NCBI GenBank assembly: GCA_003152695.1 | Contig: PMAT01000052.1 | Location: 1 to 33,255 of the forward strand | Length of the DNA: 33,255 nucleotides | DNA from: Acidobacteriaceae bacterium | GTDB lineage: Bacteria > Acidobacteriota > Terriglobia > Terriglobales > Acidobacteriaceae | Direction of reading: 5' to 3' | Shown here: piece by piece, positions 24,153 through 33,020 of the stretch | Layout of the letters: the number at the start of each line of letters is the position of its first letter | How positions within the stretch are numbered: the stretch's first letter is position 1 | Position numbers and translations under genes: made by a program | Notes under the pieces: generated by a model | Seen by the model: the letters and a program-made list of their open reading frames with translations, nothing else | Told to the model about the DNA's origin: nothing | Database searches by the model: none

Positions 24153-25709
24153 CTAATCGGTCGGATTGCGTGGGAACTTCAGATACGGCAGCCGGACGCC
24201 AGCATCGATAATCTGATCTGCCCGGATATTGGGAGGTGCTTCAAATCCCGAGGAACCGCCCGAGGTGACGTAGTCGTCCTGATCGACGCCGTCACCGCTC
24301 ACGCCCAATCCACCGATTAGCTGTCCGTTGCGATACAGTCCCACGCTGCCCGGAAAGAAAACAATCCCGCTTTGCTTGGGGCCCGGCGGTTGCGACCCTT
24401 GGGAACAAGGATTCTTGACATCGTTGACATATAGCTGAAAGAACGGACCGTTCGGGGAGCCATCGATGCCGGGGGGGTAGAGAGGCTGTGCTCCGAAGCC
24501 GATGGTACGGTTTGTGGACGCCGTGCCCACAGGTACTCCCGGCATGTCCGCTGGATTAAGCTGCTGGCTGTCGACGTACGTCATGTTCCGCGCCTTCGAT
24601 ACGGCCACGTCAATGCTGAACACGGTTGCATCGGGCATGCGGTACAAAGCCAGTACGGTACCGTCCAGATCGGCGACAGAAATCACCATTTTCGTGCGTT
24701 GCCCAATGGGAAGCCTGATGACAGCACGCGTCACACTCGCTGTGTTGACTGCGTTCGTCACGATCGATTGGACCTCCGCGGCAGTCAGCCCACCGAGGGG
24801 TCCGGCCCGCGCAGTAACCAGATAACCTTCAGGCACCGCTCCGGGGCTGTCGACCGGCCCTGCCACATAGCTGCCCGTGTAGTTTGGATCGGGAGAAAAG
24901 CCGGACGGCAGTGACGTCTGCAGCACGAAGGGTACAGTAATACCGTTGATCACAACGGCACCCGGCGCCGGAAACGTGGGCAGCGGGGTGAGGGACTGGG
25001 TCGCACCGGAATAGGCGGCAAACTCCGACACCTCCGGAGTCGATCCCGCAACTCCTACCCCTCCCACTACCTCGCCGTTCTTAAAAATCGGTACGCCGCC
25101 AGGATTCACGGCAGTCTGGTTGCTGTCGGCAACATCGACTTTGCCGGTAATGATGCCCAACCCGGTCGATCCATTCATTGTTCTTGCGGGGGGCACCGAC
25201 TGTCCGGGCGCGAAATCATCGCTCATGGTGCAGCCCCGGTTCGTGTTTTCGATACCGTAGAGCGCCGCATTTGGAGTGTTCATAATTCCCGGCGGGAAAT
25301 GGATGCCGCTCAGGAAGCGAACCGTTCGCGATGACAGCGGGGCCTGGTCATTGCTAAAGAAGGCGGCGGTCCTGGCCAGTGCAACTGCCAACTCATTGGC
25401 ATCGACCACGACACTGAAATCTGCCACCGCCGTCGCCGGCGCACCGGTCTTCCGAAACACCCCCAGCACCCGGCCAGCGCGGTCCGAAACGGCAATGACC
25501 AAAGGATCGGACGCCGAAGCGGCAGCCGCGCTGATCACGCTTTGCACTTCGGCCTGAGTCAGATGTTGGGCGTCAGTAGGGCCCAGAACCGGAGGATCGT
25601 TGGCAGGTGTCTCCTGCGAAGACGAGGAACTGCCTCCGCCACAACCGAGGCAAATCACAAGCAAAGCGAGCGGAACCCCCATCTTCCATCTTGTACCCGG
25701 AAAGTTCAT
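24153..25709 (-). CDS. Putative lipoprotein with two GlcG/HbpS-like (DUF336) domains
   Basis: A 518-residue exported protein. The N-terminus has a basic start, a hydrophobic core and CLGCGGGSSSSS, a lipobox-like site with an atypical Cys at -3, followed by a flexible Ser stretch. Two similar halves each begin with LTQAEVQSVI or LTAAEVQSIV, continue with IAVSDRAGRVLGVFR or ISVADLDGTVLALYR and end with a glycine-rich GEVVGGVGVAGS or GQLIGGLGVSGD block, so the gene is an internal duplication of the GlcG/HbpS fold. HbpS of Streptomyces binds heme and relatives are often called heme-binding; binding here is unproven. GGAGG is six bases before the ATG. Convergent with gnd. Whether it serves the nearby cytochrome system is unknown. 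Confidence 0.78.
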   Translation of the reverse strand: MNFPGTRWKMGVPLALLVICLGCGGGSSSSSQETPANDPPVLGPTDAQHLTQAEVQSVISAAAASASDPLVIAVSDRAGRVLGVFRKTGAPATAVADFSVVVDANELAVALARTAAFFSNDQAPLSSRTVRFLSGIHFPPGIMNTPNAALYGIENTNRGCTMSDDFAPGQSVPPARTMNGSTGLGIITGKVDVADSNQTAVNPGGVPIFKNGEVVGGVGVAGSTPEVSEFAAYSGATQSLTPLPTFPAPGAVVINGITVPFVLQTSLPSGFSPDPNYTGSYVAGPVDSPGAVPEGYLVTARAGPLGGLTAAEVQSIVTNAVNTASVTRAVIRLPIGQRTKMVISVADLDGTVLALYRMPDATVFSIDVAVSKARNMTYVDSQQLNPADMPGVPVGTASTNRTIGFGAQPLYPPGIDGSPNGPFFQLYVNDVKNPCSQGSQPPGPKQSGIVFFPGSVGLYRNGQLIGGLGVSGDGVDQDDYVTSGGSSGFEAPPNIRADQIIDAGVRLPYLKFPRNPTD

Positions 25710-26083
25710 GGCGATCCTCCACGCACTCGCGACTCGTATTTTGGGTGCGCACCCACCTATGACATTAGTACCGGCGCAAAAGCGCGTTGTTAGGAATGAT
25801 TGCGCCCGGCTAATGAAGTGACCCGGGAGAAAGACCGATGGCCCTGTTTAAGATGGGCAATCGTAAACCAGTGCTTCCAATCCGCCAAGCTAAAAGAGCA
25901 TAGGGCGGCAACTATGCCAGGCTTGTCTCCGCGGCGCTAGGCTCTCCAACCACTACGGGATACAATGGCCGCGCACCGGCAATTCCTCTCGGTTATGGCG
26001 GGGCGGCAGTGGTTGCTCATGAGTAGCGCACCAGGTGCAGCTGCGGGCCGTTGCTGCCCTCCAGAGAGTTTGAGACCTGACTC
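25710..26083. other. Divergent intergenic region
   Basis: This 374-base gap lies between the divergent lipoprotein and channel-like genes and must hold promoters for both, but I find no convincing -35/-10 pair or palindrome. The minus-strand end carries the GGAGG ribosome site of the lipoprotein. No gene is visible. Confidence 0.5.
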
Positions 26084-27124
26084 ATGACAGCTCGCCGCCG
26101 CCTGATCGTCGCTTGTTCTTTGCTGCTCGTGGTGGCGATTATCGCCGTCAGTGGATACAGAATCATTGGAGGACCGTCGGTAAGCCTGCTCGATGCCATA
26201 TACACGACGGTCGTTACCCTGTCCGGCGTCGAAGTCTACGAAGAGATCCTACATTCATCCCATAATTCCACGCTGCGCGTTTTCAATATCTTTGTAGTGC
26301 TGATCGGCGTAGGTTTCGCCGTTTATGTGTTTTCTGAATTGACCGCCTTTCTGGTCGAAGGCGAGCTACGTCACCTATTCCGGAGGGCTAGGATGAAGAG
26401 ACAGATTGGCCATTTAAAAGAGCATTTCATCGTCTGCGGAGTCGGCGAGACGGGACGGCATGTGGTTGAGGAGTTGCAGAGAGTTGGAACGCCCTATGTC
26501 GTAGTGGAGATGTCGGATAGTGCGGTAGGCCGTGTTCGCGACGACGGCGGGGATGGGTATGCGGGAATGCTGTACGTGGTCGGCGATGCCACTGATGAGG
26601 GCGTGCTTCTGGAGGCCGGGCTGGATCGCGCAAAGGGACTTATCTCTACGTTACCCAGCGACAAAGATAATCTGGTAATCACCGTCGTCGCGCGACAGAA
26701 GAATGCCGCAATTCGCATCGTGTCCCGTTGCACGGACCTCAGCTACTCCCCGCGCATGCTCAAGGTGGGCGCTAATGCCACGGTTTCACCCAATCATATT
26801 GGGGGCTTGCGCCTGGCGAGCGAGGTATTGCGTCCGAACGTGGTCAGCTTTCTCGACTTGATGTTGCAGGAAAAATCACGCACCCTGCGTATCGAGGAGA
26901 TCGACCTGGGCGCTGCGTCCGGTTGGATCAACCGCACGATCGACGAGCTTGACCTGAGCGCCCGCTACAACCTTCTCTTGCTTGCGATGAAACCGACGAG
27001 CGACCTGAATTCGCTGCCGATGTTTAACCCGCCCGGGAGCACCCTGTTGCCGCAAGATGCGGTATTGATCCTGCTCGGGGACATGGAGGACCTGCGACGG
27101 GCACGGTCAGATGCCCGAAGCTGA
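26084..27124 (+). CDS. Two-TM ion-channel-like protein with RCK (TrkA-N/TrkA-C) module and atypical filter
   Basis: A 346-residue membrane protein built like a bacterial RCK-gated K+ channel: TM1 at 6-26, a pore-helix-like segment at 33-46, TM2 at about 63-90, a Rossmann RCK_N domain from 113 (HFIVCGVGETGRHV) to about 230, and a TrkA-C-like domain at 260-340. The pore segment reads AIYTTVVTLSGVEVYEEI, which aligns with the K+-channel consensus ending T-V-G-Y-G-D but has G-V-E-V-Y-E in place of the filter. The usual carbonyl-lining Gly-Tyr-Gly is missing, so ion selectivity cannot be assumed. It may conduct a different cation, or act only as a nucleotide-sensing membrane protein. The ribosome site is weak (GAGAG, over 15 bases from the ATG). 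No K+ transport partner is adjacent. Confidence 0.82.
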   Translation: MTARRRLIVACSLLLVVAIIAVSGYRIIGGPSVSLLDAIYTTVVTLSGVEVYEEILHSSHNSTLRVFNIFVVLIGVGFAVYVFSELTAFLVEGELRHLFRRARMKRQIGHLKEHFIVCGVGETGRHVVEELQRVGTPYVVVEMSDSAVGRVRDDGGDGYAGMLYVVGDATDEGVLLEAGLDRAKGLISTLPSDKDNLVITVVARQKNAAIRIVSRCTDLSYSPRMLKVGANATVSPNHIGGLRLASEVLRPNVVSFLDLMLQEKSRTLRIEEIDLGAASGWINRTIDELDLSARYNLLLLAMKPTSDLNSLPMFNPPGSTLLPQDAVLILLGDMEDLRRARSDARS

Positions 27125-27212
27125 GCCCTCAGTCGGCGCACAACCCGCTACGATCGGCCTAAATCGCTGAAGCTGACGACCCTGAATTGCGGCCAGAGGC
27201 TGCAAACTGAGC

Positions 27213-27241
27213 TTGGAACTAAGGGTGCAGCAGTGTAAACT
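27213..27241 (+). promoter_or_regulatory. Possible promoter of the kinase gene
   Basis: TTGGAA (27213-27218) and TAAACT (27236-27241) are separated by 17 bases, each matching four of six consensus positions. Transcription from about 27249 would leave a very short leader, which fits the lack of a clear Shine-Dalgarno before ATG 27265. Confidence 0.3.
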
Positions 27242-27264
27242 TCGCCCACAACCGTTCTGGCTCG

Positions 27265-30200
27265 ATGAACAATACACTCCCACCTCGCCTTCGCTTCGGC
27301 GTCTTCGAACTCGATCTGCAATCAGGAGAACTGCACAAATCCGGTCAAAGGATCGCCCTGCAGGAGCGGCCCTTCCAAATCCTGCGGATCCTGGTCGAGC
27401 ACGCCGGCGCTATTACGACTCGCGAAGAAATCCAGCAGCAGCTTTGGCCTAACGACACCATGGCGGAGTTCGACAGTGGCATCAACGCGGCCATTGAAGA
27501 GCTTCGCGTCGCACTCGGGGACTCCGCTGGCAATCCGAAGTATATCGAGACGGTGGCCCGCCGAGGGTACCGCCTTCTCGTAGCCGTGGAGCGGAACGAG
27601 TCCACCTCCTCTAGCGAGGGAGCGGTTACTGTGAAGCCGGACCCTGCTTGTTTGACCGGCCAGACGTTTTCTCAGTATCGCGTGCTGGGAATCGTTGGCA
27701 GTGGCGGGATGGGCGTGGTGTACGAGGCCGAAGACTTGAAGCTGGGCCGGCGCGTGGCTTTGAAGTTCCTGCCCCAGGGACCGGGCCACGATGCGCGAGC
27801 CCTGGAACGGTTCGAGCGCGAGGCCCGCGCCGCCTCGGCGTTGGAGCATCCCAACATATGTCCCATCTACCAGTTTGGAGAGCATGAGGGCCAGCCGTTC
27901 ATCGTGATGCAATTGCTGCGCGGGCAAACCCTGAAGGGGTGCCTGGCCGCGGTTCGTAAGCAAGGTCCCGCCAGCTCGCAGACAAAGGCATTGCCCCTCG
28001 ATCAGGTGCTGGACATCGGGATTCAAATTGCCGACGGGTTGGAAGCTGCGCATGAGAAAGGCATCATTCATCGCGACATCAAGCCGGCTAACATCTTCCT
28101 CACCGATAAGGGCGTAGTTCAGATTCTAGATTTCGGCTTGGCCAAGCTGTTGCAGAGCAGCGTCCAGGAAGAGGTTGATCACAGCTCGCTTTCGTCGGCA
28201 GCCACGCAACTGGACGACCGGTCAATGTGGAGAATTCGCAGCCACGAATCCGGATCGCCGGCAGCCGCGGCCGCCCAGGAGCTGAGCCTGAGCGGTCCCG
28301 GTGCAGTGGTGGGAACTTTGGCGTACATGTCGCCGGAGCAGATACGAAAGGAAAAGCTGGATGCACGGACCGACCTGTTTTCCTTTGGTCTCGTGCTCTA
28401 CGAAATGGCGACTGGGCAGAGGGCATTCAGCGGCCCCACCGCGGAAATTCTGCACCAGGAAATCCTGAATGGCACGGCAGCCCCAGCGCGTGGCTTGAAC
28501 CCCGAACTGCCATCCAAGCTGGAAAAAGTCATTCAGAAGGCGATGGAGAAAGACCGCGGGTTGCGGTATCAGCACGCCAGCGAGATCCGGGCCGACCTGA
28601 ACAGAATCAAGCTGGGCATCCAATCCCGCGAGCGGGCTGCGGGCCTCCGGCGGAAGCTGCTGGCGGCCACGGCGGTCGTGCTTATCGCCGCAATTGCCGG
28701 CGGTCTCTACTGGCGCTCGCGCAAGACCACCACGCTGACGGAGCGAGACAGCATCATACTCTCTGATTTCGCCAACACCACCGGCGACAGCGTTTTCGAC
28801 GACACCCTGAAGCAAGGACTCGCGGTACAGCTCGATCAATCGCCTTTCCTCGACCAGGTTTCCGAGCACAAGGTAACCGATACATTGAAGCTGATGGGGC
28901 GTTCCGCCGGTGATCGTTTAACGCCTGAGATTGCGCGCGAGGTCTGCCAGCGCACCGGCAGCAAGGCCATGATGGTTGGCTCGATTGCCGGCCTGGGTAG
29001 CCAATACGTGATTGGCCTCAAGGCAGTGAGCTGCAACACCGGGGACGTGCTGGCGGAAGCGCAGGAGCGGGCGCCAGGCAAGGAAGGCGTGCTCAAGGCC
29101 CTGGACGCCGCAGCGGTCAGCTTGCGCGGTAAGCTGGGCGAATCGCTAAGCTCGGTACAGAAGTTCGCCACTCCGCTAGAGGAAGCGACCACACCATCGC
29201 TGGAGGCGCTGAAGGCCTACAGTCTGGGACAGAAGATGCACTTTGCGAAAGGGGACTCCGCCGCTCTGCCCCTTCTCAAACGAGCAGTGGATCTCGATCC
29301 GAATTTTGCCTTGGCCTATGCCGGCATGGCAGTCGCCTATACCAATCTCAATGAAGCCGGGCGGGCGGCGGAGAGCGCACGCAAAGCCTACGAGCTGCGA
29401 ACGAAGGTGACCGAACGGGAGCGGTTCTCGATCGAGGGAATCTACTATATGTCCACAACGGGAGAGCTAGGGAAGGCAGCGCAAGTATATGAACTGTGGA
29501 CGCAGACTTACCCGAGAGATTCTGAGCCATACTCGACCCTGGCGTTTATTAACTGCAAACTTGGAAACTGGGAGAAGGCATTAGAGGAACTCCGCGAAGC
29601 AGTGCACGTGGAACCGAATAATACGAACAACTATGTCAACCTCATCGCCACCTACAGTAGCCTCAACCGTCCGGACGAGGCAGAGACAACGTACAAACAG
29701 GCGGAAAAGCGCAAGGTGGAGGGTGAGATTCTGTTGGCAAACCGCTACCTGCTGGCTTTTATGAAGGGAGACACGGGGCAGATGGCGGAGGCGGCGGCAG
29801 CAGCCATTGGGAAGCCGGGCATGGAAGACGTGCTGCTGGCCGCGCAAGCCGACACAGAAGCTTGGTACGGGAGGTTGAAAAACGCGAACGAGCTAACCCG
29901 GCGGGCGATGGACTCAGCCCAGCACAATGACGCCAAAGAGGTTGCCGCGACGTATCAAGTGTCGGCAGCGTTGCGCGAGGTGGAAGTGGGGAACCCGAAG
30001 CAGGCGCTTGCCGATGCCCATGCCGCACTAAGGCTGGCCCCGAACCGCGATGTGCAGCCGATGGTCGCACTGGCTCTGGCTCGGGCAGGCGATACACCAA
30101 CGGCGGAGAAGCTGGCTGCCGAACTCGACAAGACATTCCCGCTGGACACGCTGGTCCAGGAATATCGGCTGCCTACTATTAGAGCGGCTATCGCCTTGCA

Positions 30201-30552
30201 ACGCAAAGACCCCAACCAAGCAGTCCAACTGCTCAAGGTAGCTAGCGCAGTAGAACTGGGGGACCAAGCTAACCTACTTCCAATCTACCTCCGGGGAGAA
30301 GCCTATCTCATGCTGCACGACGGAAATTCAGCTGCAGCGGAATTTCAGAAGTTCATCGACCACCGTGGTGTAGTTGGGAACTTTTCATGGGGCGCGCTGG
30401 CCCGTCTCGGCGTGGCCCGCGCGTATGCAATAGGGGGTGACACGGTCAAAGCCCGTGCTGCATATCAGGACTTCTTGACCCTTTGGAAAGACGCCGATCC
30501 CGACATTCCCATCTATAAACAAGCCAAGGCGGAGTTCGCGAGGCTGCAGTAA
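27265..30552 (+). CDS. Winged-helix DNA-binding / Ser-Thr protein kinase / TPR fusion
   Basis: A 1095-residue regulator. Residues 8-108 form an OmpR/CadC-type winged helix (FGVFELDLQSGEL ... YIETVARRGYRL). The kinase domain spans about 138-455: GSGGMGVV at 145-152, Lys167, catalytic loop HRDIKPAN at 269-276, DFG at 289-291 and GTLAYMSPEQ near 350, with an unusually long Ser/Ala-rich activation segment of about 58 residues. A single transmembrane helix follows at about 465-484, then an adenylate-cyclase-associated-like alpha/beta region and TPR repeats from about 640 to the end on the outer side. This puts DNA binding and kinase in the cytoplasm and a TPR sensor outside. All catalytic residues are present. 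Such fusions are common in Acidobacteriota; targets are unknown. The gene stands alone, with a possible promoter at 27213 and a weak terminator at 30590. Confidence 0.93.
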   Translation: MNNTLPPRLRFGVFELDLQSGELHKSGQRIALQERPFQILRILVEHAGAITTREEIQQQLWPNDTMAEFDSGINAAIEELRVALGDSAGNPKYIETVARRGYRLLVAVERNESTSSSEGAVTVKPDPACLTGQTFSQYRVLGIVGSGGMGVVYEAEDLKLGRRVALKFLPQGPGHDARALERFEREARAASALEHPNICPIYQFGEHEGQPFIVMQLLRGQTLKGCLAAVRKQGPASSQTKALPLDQVLDIGIQIADGLEAAHEKGIIHRDIKPANIFLTDKGVVQILDFGLAKLLQSSVQEEVDHSSLSSAATQLDDRSMWRIRSHESGSPAAAAAQELSLSGPGAVVGTLAYMSPEQIRKEKLDARTDLFSFGLVLYEMATGQRAFSGPTAEILHQEILNGTAAPARGLNPELPSKLEKVIQKAMEKDRGLRYQHASEIRADLNRIKLGIQSRERAAGLRRKLLAATAVVLIAAIAGGLYWRSRKTTTLTERDSIILSDFANTTGDSVFDDTLKQGLAVQLDQSPFLDQVSEHKVTDTLKLMGRSAGDRLTPEIAREVCQRTGSKAMMVGSIAGLGSQYVIGLKAVSCNTGDVLAEAQERAPGKEGVLKALDAAAVSLRGKLGESLSSVQKFATPLEEATTPSLEALKAYSLGQKMHFAKGDSAALPLLKRAVDLDPNFALAYAGMAVAYTNLNEAGRAAESARKAYELRTKVTERERFSIEGIYYMSTTGELGKAAQVYELWTQTYPRDSEPYSTLAFINCKLGNWEKALEELREAVHVEPNNTNNYVNLIATYSSLNRPDEAETTYKQAEKRKVEGEILLANRYLLAFMKGDTGQMAEAAAAAIGKPGMEDVLLAAQADTEAWYGRLKNANELTRRAMDSAQHNDAKEVAATYQVSAALREVEVGNPKQALADAHAALRLAPNRDVQPMVALALARAGDTPTAEKLAAELDKTFPLDTLVQEYRLPTIRAAIALQRKDPNQAVQLLKVASAVELGDQANLLPIYLRGEAYLMLHDGNSAAAEFQKFIDHRGVVGNFSWGALARLGVARAYAIGGDTVKARAAYQDFLTLWKDADPDIPIYKQAKAEFARLQ

Positions 30553-30589
30553 GCCAATTAGTGTCTTTGGTAGGCTGCGTTTCCAAAAC

Positions 30590-30632
30590 AATTGGGACCG
30601 TTGAAAAACTCAAGCCCAATTCGAGTATTTCT
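30590..30632 (+). terminator. Possible weak terminator after the kinase gene
   Basis: AATTGGG (30590-30596) pairs with CCCAATT (30615-30621) across an 18-base loop, followed by the T-rich stretch TATTTCTTTCT. The stem is short and AT-rich, so this is a tentative call. Confidence 0.28.
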
Positions 30633-30660
30633 TTCTGTGAACTCTGCCTACAAATAAGAA

Positions 30661-30684
30661 AGCCGCAGCTGGCTGGCTGCGGCT
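30661..30684 (-). terminator. Rho-independent terminator of the PEP-CTERM gene
   Basis: AGCCGCAGC (30661-30669) and GCTGCGGCT (30676-30684) form a perfect nine-pair GC-rich stem with a six-base loop. On the minus strand it is followed by TTTCTTATTT, 21 bases past the stop of the PEP-CTERM gene. It may work in both directions and also stop read-through from the kinase gene. Confidence 0.62.
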
Positions 30685-30705
30685 GGTAAGTGAACTGCTG
30701 CAACA

Positions 30706-31311
30706 CTACTGATTCAACCTGCGTCGAATAGCGCCGAATGCTCCCACCAATCCAGTACCGAGCAACAATAGAGAGCTAGGCTCCGGGGTTTGGCGTTCTC
30801 TGAGCACTACGCGAATGTTGTCGATCGTCATGTATTCCGGGTCATCTCTGAAGCCGAGGTAGATGGTGTCGCTGCCGGTTCCGGTCTCGGTGAACGAGAA
30901 TTGCGTCCACCCGACGCCTGTATTGGGATTGGTCAGGCTCAGCAATTGAGTTCCATCCCAGGAAGCACTGAAATCACTAGGGTTGTCGCCAACTGAGGCG
31001 AACCAGAAGCTGAAGGTGTACTGGGCGCCGACGGTTGTAGCAAATGTCTGGCTAAGTGTGCCGTCACTGCCCACCGGGCCCAAGACAGCATAAAACTGTC
31101 CGTCCTCGGCACCCGGATAGACGTAAAAGGGACCACTCACCACTGAGGAGTCTTCGAAGTTGCCGCCTGTAGTCCAGCCAGTGAAATCGCCGGTTTCAAA
31201 GCTGCCGTTGTTGATTAGATCGCTAGCAAAGGCCATCGGCGCTCCCACAAATACAACCACCGCGAGAGCGACAGGCAGCATACGTAACATCCATACAGAT
31301 TTCTTATTCAC
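30706..31311 (-). CDS. PEP-CTERM sorting-signal protein with carbohydrate-binding-like domain
   Basis: A 201-residue exported surface or matrix protein. Residues about 10-29 are a signal peptide cleaved near AFAS. The body (31-165) opens with LINNGSFETGDFTGWTT, a beta-sandwich start typical of CBM4/9-like and DUF642-like domains. The C-terminus has TPEPSSLLLLGTGLVG followed by Arg-Arg-Arg, a PEP-CTERM tripartite signal processed by an exosortase and linked to exopolysaccharide production. Start: GTG 31311 with GGAGG eight bases upstream. It is monocistronic, with its own terminator; no exosortase or exopolysaccharide gene is in the window. The ligand is unknown. Confidence 0.87.
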   Translation of the reverse strand: MNKKSVWMLRMLPVALAVVVFVGAPMAFASDLINNGSFETGDFTGWTTGGNFEDSSVVSGPFYVYPGAEDGQFYAVLGPVGSDGTLSQTFATTVGAQYTFSFWFASVGDNPSDFSASWDGTQLLSLTNPNTGVGWTQFSFTETGTGSDTIYLGFRDDPEYMTIDNIRVVLRERQTPEPSSLLLLGTGLVGAFGAIRRRLNQ

Positions 31312-31693
31312 TTTTGTATCCTCCGTGGTCGAGAGCCTTGCCTAGCGAGGTTGAACTGCTAACAGCTTGTGGTGCTCACGGAAGGCCGGATCGCGACTTC
31401 TAATTCGAAATCTTTCTTGTGCTCACTGGGGCCGGATATTGCGCAACCAGCAGGGTGAGGGATAACTCATTGCCGGGTACCTCGGAAATGCCATCCTCAC
31501 GCGAAGCCACGAGACACCCCGAGAGACACTACCTTAAGCGCTGTCGCAATTATGCTTCCGTTGTAACTCGCTGGAAGATATGCGAACGAATCCAGCGGGG
31601 TGCAAAGACTTGCACAAGAGTGGCGGTTTACTTCCCTCCTGATTCGTCCGTCGCTGGCGTGGTTCTGCAAGCACCAAGCGTATCAGCCGTCGT
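31312..31693. other. Intergenic region between cyclase and PEP-CTERM genes
   Basis: This 382-base gap between two minus-strand genes holds the GGAGG site of the PEP-CTERM gene and presumably its promoter. A 93-codon frame at 31419-31700 on the plus strand has no ribosome site, no domain and overlaps the cyclase end, so it is not called. No strong hairpin followed by a T tract was found after the cyclase stop. Confidence 0.45.
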
Positions 31694-32980
31694 TCACTGA
31701 CGGACAGCCCGCAACAACTGATTTCCTAGAAGCGCCATCCCATTGACAGCCAGGGGGACTATTCCCCGTACCTTCACGAAGGTACCATTGCGGCTGTCGA
31801 GATCTTCCAAAATGAAATCCTCAGCACGCTGCAGAATCCGGGCATGCGATCGGCTCATAAGCTTGTCTGCCGGAAAGGTATAGGTGCCCTTCGTGCGGCC
31901 CAAGTACACTTCGGGCAGCGAAAGAGAACAACGAACAGGGGCGCCTTCTTTGGGGTTCACTTGAACCAAGTCAGCCACTGCTTCCCGCAGAACGTTGGCG
32001 ACTTCGTTCAGCGTCGCTCCTCGTTCCGCGGCGACTGACATGGCCCCTGAGATCTCCCGGAACTTCAATACCTGCTGGCCCATCAGAACGACATCCTCAT
32101 TCTGCAACGTATATCCCCCGGCGACCCGGATAAATATACTTTCCGCCCCCTGGCTGAGGTCCTGGACAAACAGCTGCCCGTCGTCAATAAATATCCGGGC
32201 ATTCAGGGGCGCCATGTGAAGATCTGTAGGGAAGGTGACATCTCCCTGGGAGCGCCCGATAGTAAGGCTGTCGAGAAGGGGATGCTCGGCTTGTATGGCG
32301 CCCTTTCCATCCACCACTTGAAGCCCGAAACTCCGGCCTGCTTGGAGCTTCTCCGGAGAGCGCTGGCCGATCGCCCCTGCGGAGGATTCCTGATTCCATA
32401 TGACTTCGTACAAGGTACGCTCTGACTTCTTCCCTTTGAGGACGAAGCGACCCAATTTTTGTATCTCGAATCCCCCTTTGCATACTTCCTGACACAACGT
32501 GTCGGAGATGACTATCTGTCGAGGCGATGCGACGCTCTCAATGCGAGATGCGACATTGACTACGTCTCCGAATACGTCATTACTTCTGACTATTCCCGTG
32601 TCATAGTGGATTCCAATACGAATAGCTACGCGGTCGGACTCCGGGCGCCGCGCGTTTAGGTCTACCAAGGCATGCTGCATTTTTACAGCGGCTTCTACCG
32701 AAGAAGCGCACTCTTCAAATGTCGCCATCATGCCATCGCCTATAGTCTTGATGACTCGGCCACGATGGTCCTGCACGATTCTGCGAAGGATGTCGTTGCA
32801 GTGATGAACCATCACGAGTCCGGCAGCATCTCCATGTTTTTCGAAATATGCGGTCGACCCTTGAATGTCGGTAAACATTACCGTGATTGTGCGACGAAGC
32901 TTTTCGAGTTTTTCTAAGCAGGTCGGGTCTTCCCGTGCTAAATCGAGCAGCTTAGCTATGCCAGACTCTTGTTCAGCCAT
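31694..32980 (-). CDS. Class III adenylate/guanylate cyclase with two C-terminal FHA domains
   Basis: A 428-residue cytoplasmic signalling enzyme, probably making cAMP. The cyclase domain (about 30-195) has metal ligands Asp38 in FTDIQGST and Asp82 in KTIGDGM, and Asn142 and Arg146 in FGDVVNVASR. Lys78 and Asp139 occupy positions that favour adenine over guanine, so ATP is the likelier substrate. FHA domain 1 (about 233-310) keeps the GRSQGD start but has lost the SxxH phosphopeptide motif (APLNA instead). FHA domain 2 (352-427) is canonical, with GRTKG, SRSHAR and DLDSRNGTFV, and could bind phosphothreonine, perhaps made by a Ser/Thr kinase such as the one at 27265. The ribosome site is weak. 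No membrane segment. Confidence 0.9.
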   Translation of the reverse strand: MAEQESGIAKLLDLAREDPTCLEKLEKLRRTITVMFTDIQGSTAYFEKHGDAAGLVMVHHCNDILRRIVQDHRGRVIKTIGDGMMATFEECASSVEAAVKMQHALVDLNARRPESDRVAIRIGIHYDTGIVRSNDVFGDVVNVASRIESVASPRQIVISDTLCQEVCKGGFEIQKLGRFVLKGKKSERTLYEVIWNQESSAGAIGQRSPEKLQAGRSFGLQVVDGKGAIQAEHPLLDSLTIGRSQGDVTFPTDLHMAPLNARIFIDDGQLFVQDLSQGAESIFIRVAGGYTLQNEDVVLMGQQVLKFREISGAMSVAAERGATLNEVANVLREAVADLVQVNPKEGAPVRCSLSLPEVYLGRTKGTYTFPADKLMSRSHARILQRAEDFILEDLDSRNGTFVKVRGIVPLAVNGMALLGNQLLRAVRQ

Positions 32981-33020
32981 GTTGCTTCACACTCGTGGTT
33001 TGCAGCTGAAAACCGTACTT

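Noticed and set aside
27322-28071. 249-codon minus-strand frame
   Set aside because: It lies opposite the winged-helix and kinase region, whose motifs are unmistakable on the plus strand.
31419-31700. 93-codon plus-strand frame between cyclase and PEP-CTERM genes
   Set aside because: No ribosome site or domain, and it runs into the cyclase end.
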